A stretch of 64,000 nucleotides of DNA from Trematomus loennbergii (GCA_012861695.1 JAAOOA010000374.1:248001-312000), one strand, 5' to 3'; numbered from the stretch's first letter, positions 36,961 to 48,151 are shown. The notes: generated by a model from the sequence alone, not told the origin. Translations and numbers: made by a program.

Positions 36961-37241
36961 TGGGTAACTACTATGGAAAACAATCTGTATATATCTATCA
37001 GAATGCAGTCAATACCTGTTTAATAAGTGTGTTGTTGATGACGATTGAAAACAGAATGAGTAGTGATCCCCGTGTAAACAGAATGGTTGAAGTTTGTAAA
37101 CTAGAAGACATTTTGGATATCGTTCATTCTGGCAGTACTATTCCGGGTCATTGGGAAACGATTGTAAACGAAACATTTAAAGTGGTACTGGAATCTTCAT
37201 TTTCCGAAACATTCTGTAACATTAGTCAAGTCATAGTATAG
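36867..37241 (+). CDS. Unrecognised 124-residue ORF in left arm
   Basis: The frame opens MEVTKIIFVFFSYKD, and its body contains KMGNYYGKQSVYIYQNAVNT, LLMTIENRMSS and LDIVHSGSTIPGHWETIVNE, ending with ISQVIV. The predicted protein is identical to the mirror ORF at 40381-40755 although surrounding DNA shows indels. The first 12-15 codons lie in a pyrimidine-rich, intron-like stretch, so translation may really begin at an exon starting DTYSYTLVDAKL. It lies in the same orientation as the integrase fragment. No family is recognised; a Polinton accessory or structural protein is one possibility. Confidence 0.55.
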   Translation: MEVTKIIFVFFSYKDTYSYTLVDAKLKVKLKMGNYYGKQSVYIYQNAVNTCLISVLLMTIENRMSSDPRVNRMVEVCKLEDILDIVHSGSTIPGHWETIVNETFKVVLESSFSETFCNISQVIV

Positions 37242-37424
37242 TTTGACAAAAAGATCTTGAAAAAGTCATGACATTGTGTGTTGAAATGGTTTTGAATAAA
37301 CACATCAGTATTTAAAAAAGTAAAATTGTATCAAGTGCATCAGACAACTCAAATTACTCCATTTGAACCATATTATAAATAAGTATAGAATGGTCATAGT
37401 ATATAGCAGGGGTGTTTAATAGAT

Positions 37425-38636
37425 TTCTGTGTTCTGTGTTTTGTGTGTCAGTGTTGCAGTGTTTCAGTGTTTCAGTGTTTCAGTGTTCTGTGTTTCAGTG
37501 TTGCAGTGTTTCAGTGTTTGTGTGTCAGTGTGTCAGTGTTGCAGTGTTGTAGTGTTTCAGTGTTTTGTATGTCAGTGTTTCAGTGTTTCAGTGTTTATGT
37601 ATTTCAGTGTTTTCAGTGTTTTGTGTTTCAGTGTTTCAGTGTGTTTGTGTTTCAGTGTTTTCAGTGTTTTTGTGTTTCAGTGTTTCAGTGTGTTTGTGTT
37701 TCAGTGTTTCTGTGTTGCAGTGTTGCAGTGTTTCAGTGTTTTCAGTGTTTCTGTGTTTCTGTGTTGCAGTGTTGCAGTGTTTCAGTGTTTTCAGTGTTTT
37801 GTGTTTCAGTGTTTCAGTGTTTTTGTGTTTCAGTGTTTCAGTGTTTCTGTGTTTTTGTGTTGCAGTGTTTCAGTGTTTTCAGTGTTTTGTGTTTCAGTGT
37901 TTCAGTGTTTTTGTGTGTCAGTGTGTCAGTGTTTCAGTGTTGCAGTGTTTCAGTGTTTTCAGTGTTTGTGTTTCAGTGTGTCAGTGTTGCAGTGTTTCAG
38001 TGTTGCAGTGTTTCAGTGTTTTCAGTGTTTTGTGTTTCAGTGTTTCAGTGTGTCAGTGTTACAGTGTTTCAGTGTTTCAGTGTTCTGTGTTTCAGTGTTT
38101 TGGGTGTCAGTGTGTCAGTGTTGCAGTGTTTCAGTGTTTCAGTGTTCAGTGTTTCAGTGTTTATGTGTTTCAGTGTTTTCAGTGTTTTGTGTTTCAGTGT
38201 TTCAGTGTTTTTGGTGTTTCAGTGTTTCAGTGTTTTTGTGTTTCTGTGTTTCTGTGTTTTTGTGTGTCAGTGTTTTCAGTGTGTCAGTGTTTCAGTGTTG
38301 CAGTGTTTCAGTGTTTTCAGTGTTTTGTGTTTCAGTGTTTCAGTGTGTCAGTGTTGCAGTGTTTCAGTGTTGCAGTGTTTCAGTGTTTTCAGTGTTTTGT
38401 GTTTCAGTGTTTCAGTGTGTCAGTGTTGCAGTGTTTCAGTGTTTCAGTGTTTCAGTGTTCTGTGTTTCAGTGTTTTGGGTGTCAGTGTGTCAGTGTTGCA
38501 GTGTTTCAGTGTTTCAGTGTTTATGTGTTTCAGTGTTTTCAGTGTTTTGTGTTTCAGTGTTTCAGTGTTTTTGTGTTTCAGTGTTTCAGTGTTTCAGTGT
38601 TTTGTGTGTCAGAGTGTCAGTGTTTACAGCCTTTCT
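37425..38636 (+). repeat. 1.2-kb CAGTGTTT minisatellite, left arm
   Basis: The tract is built from short units (TTTCAGTG, TTGCAGTG, TTTTGTGTTTCAGTG). It contains no stop codon in any of the three forward frames, producing V/F/C/Q/S-rich phantom frames of about 380-417 codons. The mirrored tract at 38995-40196 differs in unit number. The repeat sits between the 124-residue ORF and the integrase fragment. Confidence 0.95.
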
Positions 38637-38690
38637 TTGCTCTGATCAATCCCACAGGGATCTCCCCCTGGAAGGAATATAGCAGGATGA

Positions 38691-38819
38691 GAGAAAAACA
38701 TTAAAAAACGTATCTTAGAAGTGGCTATAACATTTGATGCAATTCTAAAAGATAGTCAGATTCCTAAAAAGTTACAAACGGATGATGGAAAAGAATTATT
38801 TGTTTTTTGCAAGCTTTGA
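38691..38819 (+). pseudogene. Retroviral-type integrase core fragment at the palindrome centre
   Basis: A 42-codon open stretch bounded by stops reads RILEVAITFDAILK, then DSQIPKKLQTDDGKELF. The LQTD-x-GKE motif, preceded by a helix and IPKK, matches the second catalytic Asp region of rve-superfamily integrases as found in Polintons and LTR elements. The sequence then runs straight into the symmetry axis (about 38814), losing the rest of the core with the catalytic Glu. The mirror copy lies at 38826-38937 on the minus strand with a one-base homopolymer difference. It cannot encode an active enzyme. Confidence 0.65.
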
Positions 38820-38825
38820 AAAAAT
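38803..38825. other. Axis of the giant palindrome (23-bp spacer)
   Basis: GAATTATTTG on the left is answered by CAAATAATTC on the right. Between them lies TTTTTTGCAAGCTTTGAAAA, itself partly self-complementary around AAGCTT. A short asymmetric spacer is what remains after a hairpin-type or break-induced inversion event. Confidence 0.9.
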
Positions 38826-38937
38826 CAAATAATTCTTTTCCATCATCCGTTTGTAACTTTTTAGGAATCTGACTATCTTTTAGAATTGCATCAAATGTTA
38901 TAGCCACTTCTAAGATACGTTTTTTTAATGTTTTTCT
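38826..38937 (-). pseudogene. Mirror copy of the integrase fragment (right arm)
   Basis: Reverse complement of 38691-38802. It encodes the same LQTDDGKE stretch, with an extra base in the TTTTTTT run near 38920 that shifts the upstream frame. Confidence 0.65.
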
Positions 38938-38994
38938 CTCATCCTGCTATATTCCTTCCAGGGGGAGATCCCTGTGGGATTGATCAGAGCAAAG

Positions 38995-40196
38995 AAAGGC
39001 TGTAAACACTGACACTCTGACACACAAAACACAAAACACTGAAACACTGAAACACAAAAACACTGAAACACTGAAACACAAACACTGAAACACTGAACAC
39101 AAAACACTGAAACACTGAAACACTGCAACACTGACACACTGACACCCAAAACACTGAAACACAGAACACTGAAACACTGAAACACTGAAACACTGCAACA
39201 CTGACACACTGAAACACTGAAACACAAAACACTGAAAACACTGAAACACTGCAACACTGAAACACTGCAACACTGACACACTGAAACACTGAAACACAAA
39301 ACACTGAAAACACTGAAACACTGCAACACTGAAACACTGACACACTGAAAACACTGACACACAAAAACACAGAAACACAGAAACACAAAAACACTGAAAC
39401 ACTGAAACACCAAAAACACTGAAACACTGAAACACAAAACACTGAAAACACTGAAACACATAAACACTGAAACACTGAAACACTGAACACTGAAACACTG
39501 CAACACTGACACTGACACCAAAACACTGAAACACAGAACACTGAAACACTGAAACACTGAAACACTGTAACACTGACACACTGAAACACTGAAACACAAA
39601 ACACTGAAAACACTGAAACACTGCAACACTGAAACACTGCAACACTGACACACTGAAACACAAAACACTGAAAACACTGAAACACTGCAACACTGAAACA
39701 CTGACACACAAAACACTGAAACACTGAAACACAAAACACTGAAAACACTGAAACACTGCAACACAAAAACACAGAAACACTGAAACACTGAAACACAAAA
39801 AACACTGAAACACTGAAACACAAAACACTGAAAACACTGAAACACTGCAACACTGCAACACAGAAACACAGAAACACTGAAAACACTGAAACACTGCAAC
39901 ACTGCAACACAGAAACACTGAAACACAAACACACTGAAACACTGAAACACAAAAACACTGAAAACACTGAAACACAAACACACTGAAACACTGAAACACA
40001 AAACACTGAAAACACTGAAATACATAAACACTGAAACACTGAAACACTGACATACAAAACACTGAAACACTACAACACTGCAACACTGACACACTGACAC
40101 ACAAACACTGAAACACTGCAACACTGAAACACAGAACACTGAAACACTGAAACACTGAAACACTGCAACACTGACACACAAAACACAGAACACAGA
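38995..40196 (-). repeat. 1.2-kb CAGTGTTT minisatellite, right arm (inverted)
   Basis: Same repeat as 37425-38636, inverted, with several unit gains and losses. The phantom frames here are on the minus strand. Confidence 0.95.
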
Positions 40197-40380
40197 AATC
40201 TATTAAACACCCCTGCTATATACTATGACCATTCTATACTTATTTATAATATGGTTCAAATGGAGTAATTTGAGTTGTCTGATGCACTTGATACAATTTT
40301 ACTTTTTTAAATACTGATGTGTTTATTCAAAACCATTTCAACACACAATGTCATGACTTTTTCAAGATCTTTTTGTCAAA

Positions 40381-40755
40381 CTATACTATGACTTGACTAA
40401 TGTTACAGAATGTTTCGGAAAATGAAGATTCCAGTACCACTTTAAATGTTTCGTTTACAATCGTTTCCCAATGACCCGGAATAGTACTGCCAGAATGAAC
40501 GATATCCAAAATGTCTTCTAGTTTACAAACTTCAACCATTCTGTTTACACGGGGATCACTACTCATTCTGTTTTCAATCGTCATCAACAACACACTTATT
40601 AAACAGGTATTGACTGCATTCTGATAGATATATACAGATTGTTTTCCATAGTAGTTACCCATTTTTAATTTTACTTTAAGTTTTGCATCCACTAAAGTGT
40701 AACTATAAGTATCTTTGTAGGAGAAAAAAACAAAAATAATTTTAGTTACTTCCAT
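40381..40755 (-). CDS. Unrecognised 124-residue ORF in right arm
   Basis: Protein identical to 36867-37241. See that entry for motifs. Such conservation between arms points to recent formation, gene conversion between the arms, or selection on the product. Confidence 0.55.
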   Translation of the reverse strand: MEVTKIIFVFFSYKDTYSYTLVDAKLKVKLKMGNYYGKQSVYIYQNAVNTCLISVLLMTIENRMSSDPRVNRMVEVCKLEDILDIVHSGSTIPGHWETIVNETFKVVLESSFSETFCNISQVIV

Positions 40756-42161
40756 AAAACTGGATTGTCTTACTAAAATCCCAGAGTGTCTTTAAGAGTC
40801 ACAGTCTTAAAGAAAATCTGTTCAGAAAAAGTACTTAACTTTCTACAACGGGGTATTAAAGAAACCCCCATTCCTTACAAAGTACTTCATATTATACCCC
40901 TTTGTTAAGTGTTGCATACAAAAAAGTGTATCTAAAAAGTATCTTGGTAACACATGAAAAGAGAAAAAAGTCAAAAATCTGCCTTGTGTCAGTAAATAAG
41001 TGTTAAAAATCACAAACTTGCCTTTTAGAGAAACAGTCTTTACGAAAAAATCTAATCAGACAATGTACTTCATTTTCTAGTTTTAAGGTTTTGCATACCT
41101 CAGAGTGTGTCTAAAAGTATCTTGGCAAGAGAAAAAAGCCATAATCTGCCTTGTGTCAGTGAATAAGTGTTAAAATCACAAATTTATAGATAAGCTAGAG
41201 GCTATTTTAGATTTGTCAATTAGAGTTAAAGGGTTAAATAACATTTTCAAACTGCTGTTCATAGTTACTGGATACATAACGAGCCTCCTCATTATCTCGA
41301 TTTTCTACTTCCATTTTTATTTAACAGTGAAACGTCTTATTTTAGTACAGTCTAGTCAGAGGAGTTAATACTATTACTATATATGAAAGCAAAAATAAAA
41401 CACATTTTCATTTTGTTATGGTTGTTTAATTGAAAAACACACCATTCGCCACATCTTCAGAAAGACATATTACATTTGACCAAGTTAATGTCGTAGTGCA
41501 TACAAGGTAATAGACTTAGCGATTTGCACTGCTGCTTCTCTCCGCGTTTCATTTACAGTGATCGGTTTATCGTTCAATTCACATTGCCCAACTAGATGTT
41601 TAGGGGCTGGAAGTTCCCCCTCCTCAAAGTTCATTCCCATAGCACCTTTCCCCCACTGATGCTAGTGACCCCCCTTTGTATGCTAATTACCCCTTTGTTC
41701 GAGGCGTTATCACATGTAGGTGTGTTCAGTTAAACACTGAGATTTTCAATATACTACTCTACAAAATGATTTTTTCATATTCTTTTGACAAACTATACTT
41801 GACTTTTTTACGGAAAATCATGACACACTTTAATGTGACTTATTCTTAATTTTACCATACTAAAGTAAGACTTGAAAATACTATATCGTTTTCTAGTTTT
41901 TTATATTATACATCCTTAATTTATGTTAGTGTGCTGAGAAAACACAATAAGCAATAGCGTTTTAACAAGCAGTTTAAACTGTCTGTGTCAGTTTTACTTA
42001 TCTCCATATTAAGTGATTATATAATATGACAGTGATCATTTCTATGTTTATTCATTGCAAATACTTAGTTACTTACCACTTGAACTGTTTAGCTCTTCAA
42101 GGTTAACTGACCTAATATATACACTTTTTTGTAGTATTGTCACCACGTTCTTAAGAATTAT

Positions 42162-42701
42162 ATGGACGAGTTGGCAGCTGCCATGGCTGGACTGTCAATC
42201 AAAAGTTACCTGTTATCCAGCGATGGTATGGACAACTTAACAGCTGACTTTGATAGACTTACTATGAGGAGTCAGCAGGTAACAGATGAGTGTGTGAATG
42301 AAATAACAGCTGCCTTCAGAGGACTCTCCACTAATGCACAGCAGCTTCCTGTTAGTGCCTGCACTGAGAATCCTCAAATACAGAGACAAGTCACTTTGTC
42401 CACGCTCCCTGAGACCCTCAAGCCCACTAATGCCCAGGTGAATAATATTGACTTGTGTTAGTTTTACTTAAACTTACTTACAATAAGTGATCATAATATG
42501 ACAGTGATATCTTCTATGTTTATGCATTGCAAATACTTAATTATTTTTTGTTAGTTCTTTAAGGTTATATAACCATATGTTTGTCACCAGGTAACAAGTG
42601 ATCATTTGGAAAAATGTATCCTAGCCTTTGAAAAAACTCAAAAGGGAGAGGACAGTGAAGGCCATGAAGCCAAAACCAAGACGTGGTGGAGTGCTGCGCA
42701 G
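42162..42701 (+). CDS. Unrecognised two-exon frame in right arm (exons 42162-42436 and 42591-42701)
   Basis: Exon 1 opens MDELAAAMAGLSIKSYLLSS, continues MDNLTADFDRLTMRSQQVTD and ECVNEITAAFRGLSTNA, and ends PTNAQ before a GTGAAT donor. Exon 2, after TTGTCACCAG, is VTSDHLEKCILAFEKTQKG, then EDSEGHEAKTKTWWSAAQ, followed by GTATGT. Both junctions are phase 0. The introns around each exon share sequence (GACAGTGAT..CTTCTATGTTTAT, GCAAATACTTA), suggesting duplicated exons. It is helical and acidic with no recognised family. Further exons are not identified. Confidence 0.5.
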
Positions 42702-43771
42702 GTATGTTCTCTAACAGCAACACTCTATTAAACATGTCTTTATTGACTACAGCTTAAGTTCATCCTATCATAAGGCTAAAAAGTATCTTAGTAACAAAAA
42801 CAGAAGCAAAAAACATTAATGTTAACAACGCCTCAAAGGGCGGACTCCTGAGTTCCATGGCACTTGGACTATTTACATCATCCCGGGCTCAACACCAGTA
42901 AATACGCCTCTCTTTATCCGCTCTCCAAGCCTCCAAGGGCGGACTCCTGAGGTCCGTAATGCCCCCCTAACATGACACTTAAACTATTTACATCATCTAA
43001 GGAAGCACACCCGTAAAATGTAGCCTCATGTAACTTCATATAGGGATTCTTTAATAGTTGTGTGAAGTAATTAAACAATAAGGGGGTATTAAGATCTTTA
43101 AATTATAATTTTCCCTCTCAAAGAGACTTCGTTGTACACACACACACACAAACAAAACAACATTAAATAATGACATGATATTATAGTGATAACACATAAT
43201 GTGTAGAAAAGAGATCTCCTGTATGGGTTGATTGCGCGTTGATCTGTTGCTAAATGCTCATCTATCATTTTCAACCAAGCAGCATGAGGTCAAATTTAAT
43301 AAGTAATAGTTTGTCACGATTTTACGGGGAAAAAGTCACATCTTAAAGACAGCTTGAACTGGATAGATGGTTAGTCTTTTTTCAAACATACCATATGTTC
43401 TGCATGTTAGTATATTTGGCCAAATAGGGTTAGGCCCCACTGCCCCCCTCCCTCAATAGGGAAGTCACGCTTTGGGAAGAGGTGTTTAATTTCTCAGATC
43501 TGACTTGATTGCTGTTGTGATGGCTGAAGGAAGAGGGACGGGGGAGGAAAATTCAGAGGGTGAAGAAGCAGAAAGATAACTTGTTTGTAAAACGGACAGC
43601 ACATCAGTTTCAGGAAAGATGACACCAGTTTTACGCATGACATGCCCAATATCCTGAAGCCCTACAAAAAAGAAAGTATATTGTGTTGAAAATATCGCAA
43701 AAAGCCATAATATTGTATAATGTAATAGTTGCATGTTGTATTTTGGTACATTCAAAAATATAATGGAGAGA

Positions 43772-43810
<39 letters not shown>

Positions 43811-45559
43811 AGTATGTTGAAAAATATGAAAAAAGTAATGTTGTGTTAAAATAATATGAAAGAAATCAAAAGTAAAGCATCTAAAAAACATATATTTAAA
43901 AAAAGTAATGTTAGTCAAGTCAAGTTATCAAAACTGCATTGTTTCATCGAATCACTAACTCTCCATTTAGAGTTTTATTCTTGAAGAAAACTCAATTCAC
44001 TACAAATGAATGAATATTTTACCAAGTTATATAGTTTTCCATACATAAACGTGTATCTTACAGTTCCTTTGTGAGAGAATTACGCACAAATTGCAGTATT
44101 TTATCTGTTTTATGTGCACTGTTGGAGGAGCCTGTGACCTATGTTTTTCATTGACATATCTACACTGTAGCTAAAGAAACCAATTCCATACAAAGTACTT
44201 AACTTTCTACCAGTTGTAGAGTGGTGCTTACTTCAAAAGTGTATCTAAAGTTGCATCACTTATGTGTACACCCCCAAACGAGTCCCCCACCATATGTCTC
44301 AGGAGACTGTCCATTAGTTTGTTTAATATCGAGTCATATCTAATTTTGTCCGTAAGATTTAAACTGTAATGGCCCCGCTGACCGGACAGGAGGGGGATGA
44401 GGAGGAGGGGGTTGAGAGGGGGTGGGGGCTGAGGAGGTGGTGGGGGCGACATAAAAAAAAAATCTTCTCTTTCCTCCTAACCTACAGCTATTTCTAATCT
44501 CATATAACTTCATATAAGGATTATTTTATTAATGGGTGATGTAATTAAACATAAAGAAAAAACCAAAAATACCCCATGGTCAGTAAGATCTTAAACTATT
44601 GTTAACCTCTCCAGAGAGACTGTGTGTGCGTGTGTGTGTGGAGGGAAATCTCTCCGGCCCAGAATGATACCACCCTTTAGCGCAATACCGTATCATTTGC
44701 ATCACTTATGTGACATACAAGAATAGTGTGTGACCGACAGAAGATATCCTGTATGGGCTGATTGCGCATGGACATAAACGCTAGTAACGTGACGGGAGAG
44801 ACGCTGTGCTGCTGCTGACGGGAGAACCGGTGCTGCGGACTATTCGCCATGCATCTCTGTATGCGTTGAGCGGAACAAAACACACTCTTCAGATATCACA
44901 CGCAGCTATTTTAATTACCTCTCAAACTACCTAAACTAGTTATAACTATGTTTTTAGTTTTACTATCGAGTCACTCACTATTGGACCCGCGAGCTGCATG
45001 ATACTGGCGTGTTGTCATGAGAGGAGGGAGAGCGCCCCGTTTTATTATTCCCGTGTTATTGTAAATTACTGTACACGTTTGAATAGTTAATTAATCTACT
45101 ATAATTAGTTTGTTAATAGCGAATCATATCTAATTTTGTCCGTAAGATTTAAACTGTAACAGCCCTGCTGACCGGACAGGAGGGGGATGAGGAGGGGGGT
45201 GGGTTGCGGTAGGTGGGGGCTGAGAGAGGTGGGGGCTGAGAGGGCGGATGTGAAACCTGCTGTAAGGGGGGGAGGGGTGGGTTGAGAGGGTGGGGGCCGA
45301 GCGGGTGGGGGCTGAGAAGGGGGGGGGCTACCTGAGAGGATGTAGCACCTGTATGTGAGGGGGAGGGGGGTGGGCTGAGGGGGGTGGGGGCTACCGGTGA
45401 GGATGTCACACCTGTACGCGATACACCTCGATCAAAGGGGCTCGTTAGCATATCAAAGGGAGGATGTCATAAACATAATTAGGGGGCGGGACTTAGAAGG
45501 TGTGACCTGTCACTTTTTTATGCATACTAATGAGATTGAAGCGGGATTGTAACACTACT

Positions 45560-45565
45560 GTAGGC
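45560..45565. repeat. Target-site duplication, right copy (GTAGGC)
   Basis: Matches 32068-32073. Confidence 0.9.
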
Positions 45566-45598
45566 TGATTTAGTAACTGTTTTAATGTGACTGTTTGA
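45566..45598 (-). mobile_element. LINE reverse-transcriptase fragment, right half of the interrupted copy
   Basis: On the minus strand it reads SHIKTVTKSA, which joins in frame to YYHLKNISRI from the left half when one GTAGGC is removed. Beyond about 45598 the LINE similarity is lost. Confidence 0.85.
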
Positions 45599-46230
45599 TG
45601 TGGGCTGGCATGATCCTTCCTGCAGCCATAAAAAAGACAACAAAGAAAATCTTAGAAAATAATAGTAATGATGATAATAACATTACTATTAGTATAACTA
45701 TTCATAAAGTACTTATACAATTACAAAGTGCTTCTCACAATAAAAATAAAGAACATTACAATAACAACAATAAGAAATAAAAAAACTAAGCATTAGAGAA
45801 GTTAAGAGAGAAGGAAATGATTAAATGGTGAAATGTTGTAAACAGTCCAACTTATAAATATGCTTTAGTAAATCTAATAGATTGAGGGATAAATTGCTGA
45901 CTTTCTGAGAGGCTGACTACAACAGTTAGGCTCAATGTCTCTTGATGAAGAAATATAAAGAAGCAGTTTCAATAGATGCTGTTGTAATAATCAAGTTGGA
46001 AAGGATATGATAGGTTCAGATTTCTGATTTTGTGTTGGAGCATTTGGTTTATTGATTGCTGACAGCATGAAGAATTTCTACAAATATAAGAAAAACGTTT
46101 TGAATGTTACAAATCCCAGTTTTATTAAAATCACTAGCAATAAAGGATTTATTAAAACAGAGATAAAGCTAAAGCTTGAACTGTAAAACAACTTACCACT
46201 ATTTACCTCTGTCAGGGATCTGATTAGAAG
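45599..46230. other. No gene seen; AT-rich flank
   Basis: Short A-rich frames only. No transposon ends recognised. Confidence 0.5.
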
Positions 46231-46238
46231 GGTTGACT

Positions 46239-47540
46239 CAGTGCTTGAATTGGAATAAAAAAGGTGCCAGTACTCTAAAACAGCAACTGTTTCAAGTCAA
46301 TTTATTTATACAGCCCAAAAACAAGTATTTGGCTCAAAGTCATAGTATATCCTAATGCTGGTGGGTTTGTCTCTTTACTGTATATTTTAGAAAGGCTCAC
46401 TGTACTTAAACAAATGACTCTGGGTGCATCTGAGATTAGAGGGGTGCAGTGGTAAAGTGCAACATTTATAAGTGGGGAGTGGACCTGACACCCTCTAGGG
46501 GGGTCCGGGGGCATGCTCCCCCGGGAAGATTTTTTTTAAATATTGAAGTTAAATGCATCAATCTAGTGCACTTTGAGAGCAAAATTAAGAGAATATGGAT
46601 ACCTCTCAACATCCATATGAAACAGAACTGTAAACAGATTTGCTTTTTCTTTATGGATATAAAAGAAAGTAAAGCCTGACTCCTACTGGCGGCTGGTTAA
46701 ATGACTCCTGGTCCCTGAGTACACTCACCATCTTTCAGCAGGAAAGGAGAGAGGGAATCAATGAGAGACGGGAGAGAAGGCTCTGTGGGAGCTAGTGCTA
46801 CAGAACTTGGAGCAGGAGGCTCGACCAGAGAAGGCTCCCCGTCCAGTGGCGTTTTTATATGTACAAAAGTGGTGGGGCACAAAAAACTTAGATGTCTATA
46901 TATAAGCTTCTGCAGTGACGTGCAGTGAGGTTCATGGCTGGTGAGGCACTGGCACTGACTCTTCAGGTTTACAAATATTATATTTTGACCTAAACCAAAA
47001 TATAATATTATTTTCAAAAGCTTTTTTTGTCTGATGCTTCAATTAATTTTAACAGACAGTTCAACAAAAGGATACCCAAAAAATGTAATTTTATCATTTA
47101 AATATTGAATTGTTCTCTCTTAGTAAGATCCCAGTTTCAATAAAATTGCGGTCTTACCTTGACTTGAAGATGAAGTCCATTTGTCTATCCTTCTGGACAA
47201 AAATGTCTATTACTTTTTTGTAAAAGTCCTCCTTATCTTCTTGTAATTTCAAAAGTCTATCATAAATCTAATCGATAGACGAATCAGATGATTGACCATG
47301 ATCTTAAAATATATTTTATATTTTTTTAAATTTTTTTTTTTGCATTTTTTGTAATCATTATTTTTAATACTTTCTGCTGACACTAGGTGGGGCTGTGCGT
47401 CATGCCGGCGGCTGAGTACCGGCATCTTACTGAGTACCGGCACCTTGCCGGTACTCAGTAAGAAGTGCCGGTACCACATGGGTAAAAATCAGAAGTGCCG
47501 GTACTGCGTACCGGTGAGTACCGGCCCAATTCAAGCACTG
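46239..47540. mobile_element. Non-autonomous hAT transposon with perfect 8-bp target duplication
   Basis: The ends are CAGTGCTTGAATTGG and CCAATTCAAGCACTG, a 15-bp perfect inverted repeat beginning CAGTG. GGTTGACT is duplicated at 46231-46238 and 47541-47548. Eight-base duplications and CAGNG ends define hAT elements. The interior (1.3 kb) has GGGGTCCGGGGGCATGCTCC near 46500 and GTACCGGCA repeats near 47410-47520, but no transposase. Confidence 0.95.
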
Positions 47541-47548
47541 GGTTGACT

Positions 47549-48150
47549 ATTAGGACAGCAAAGAGGTGGAGGAGGTCTATGTCACGTACAACCATTTGTA
47601 GATATAACACCTGAAAGAAAGATTAAGGAAATAAGACAAGACAGGAGGAAATATATCCTATTAGCTAAAAGACAATATCATATCAAGCTTTAACTGTTTT
47701 ACTCTTTTCAATTTACTGTTGCAAATAAAAATAAATAGGCTAAATTCACACTCAAAAACACAAATAACTGGTTGCCAAAGTGCTGTACCTCGTAGAACAC
47801 GTTCCACACACAGCAGCCAAGACTTGATTCCGGCAGGGCCCTTCGCTGCAAATCCTCTCCTCTTTCGCCACTGTTTCTTGTCGATCTCTACTGCCTCCGA
47901 TAAAACAGAAATGCCCCAAAATAATCATCTTTAAAAGTAAAAAAAACGTTTACTCAACGTATATGTCTGACCCAACTAATGTATGTTTTGCATCTCCTCA
48001 ACAATGTTCTGTATGGTTGAAGCAGGTAGTAAAAACTGTCCCTGCATTTCAGGTAGAATAAACAAACGTTTCTAAGAAAAAGATCACTGAAATGTTCTGA
48101 CATATCCATATCATCTTCTTCTGTGCCTGCCTCGTGCCCTTGTAGTGTAA
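47549..48150. other. No gene seen
   Basis: AT-rich DNA with only short frames. Nothing supported. Confidence 0.5.
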
Positions 48151-48151
48151 A

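Larger units (their letters stand above)
32074..45559. mobile_element. Giant palindromic Polinton/Maverick-like element (13,486 bp)
   Basis: The left arm (32074-38802) and right arm (38826-45559) are near-perfect reverse complements of about 6.73 kb each around a 23-bp spacer. The ends are AGTAGTGTTAC and GTAACACTACT, i.e. 5'-AG...CT-3', with GTAGGC duplicated outside. Polintons are known for AG termini, a 6-bp target duplication and a retroviral-type integrase. An integrase-like fragment lies at the centre here. No polymerase B, ATPase, protease or capsid gene was recognised. The copy is therefore a non-autonomous derivative built from one half of a larger element and its mirror image. The palindrome edges coincide exactly with the transposon ends, and the flanks differ in sequence, so it is not simply a hairpin sequencing artefact. 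The arms differ by scattered indels, some probably assembly error. Confidence 0.85.

Noticed and set aside
37429..40193. Six long V/F/C/Q/S-rich reading frames (about 360-420 codons) on both strands
   Set aside because: They are phantom frames of the CAGTGTTT minisatellite, open in all three frames with no start context, domain or codon signal.
32074..45559. Palindrome as a sequencing or assembly hairpin artefact
   Set aside because: The symmetry ends exactly at transposon-like termini with a 6-bp duplication, and the two flanks are different halves of one LINE frame. A hairpin read would mirror the flanks as well.
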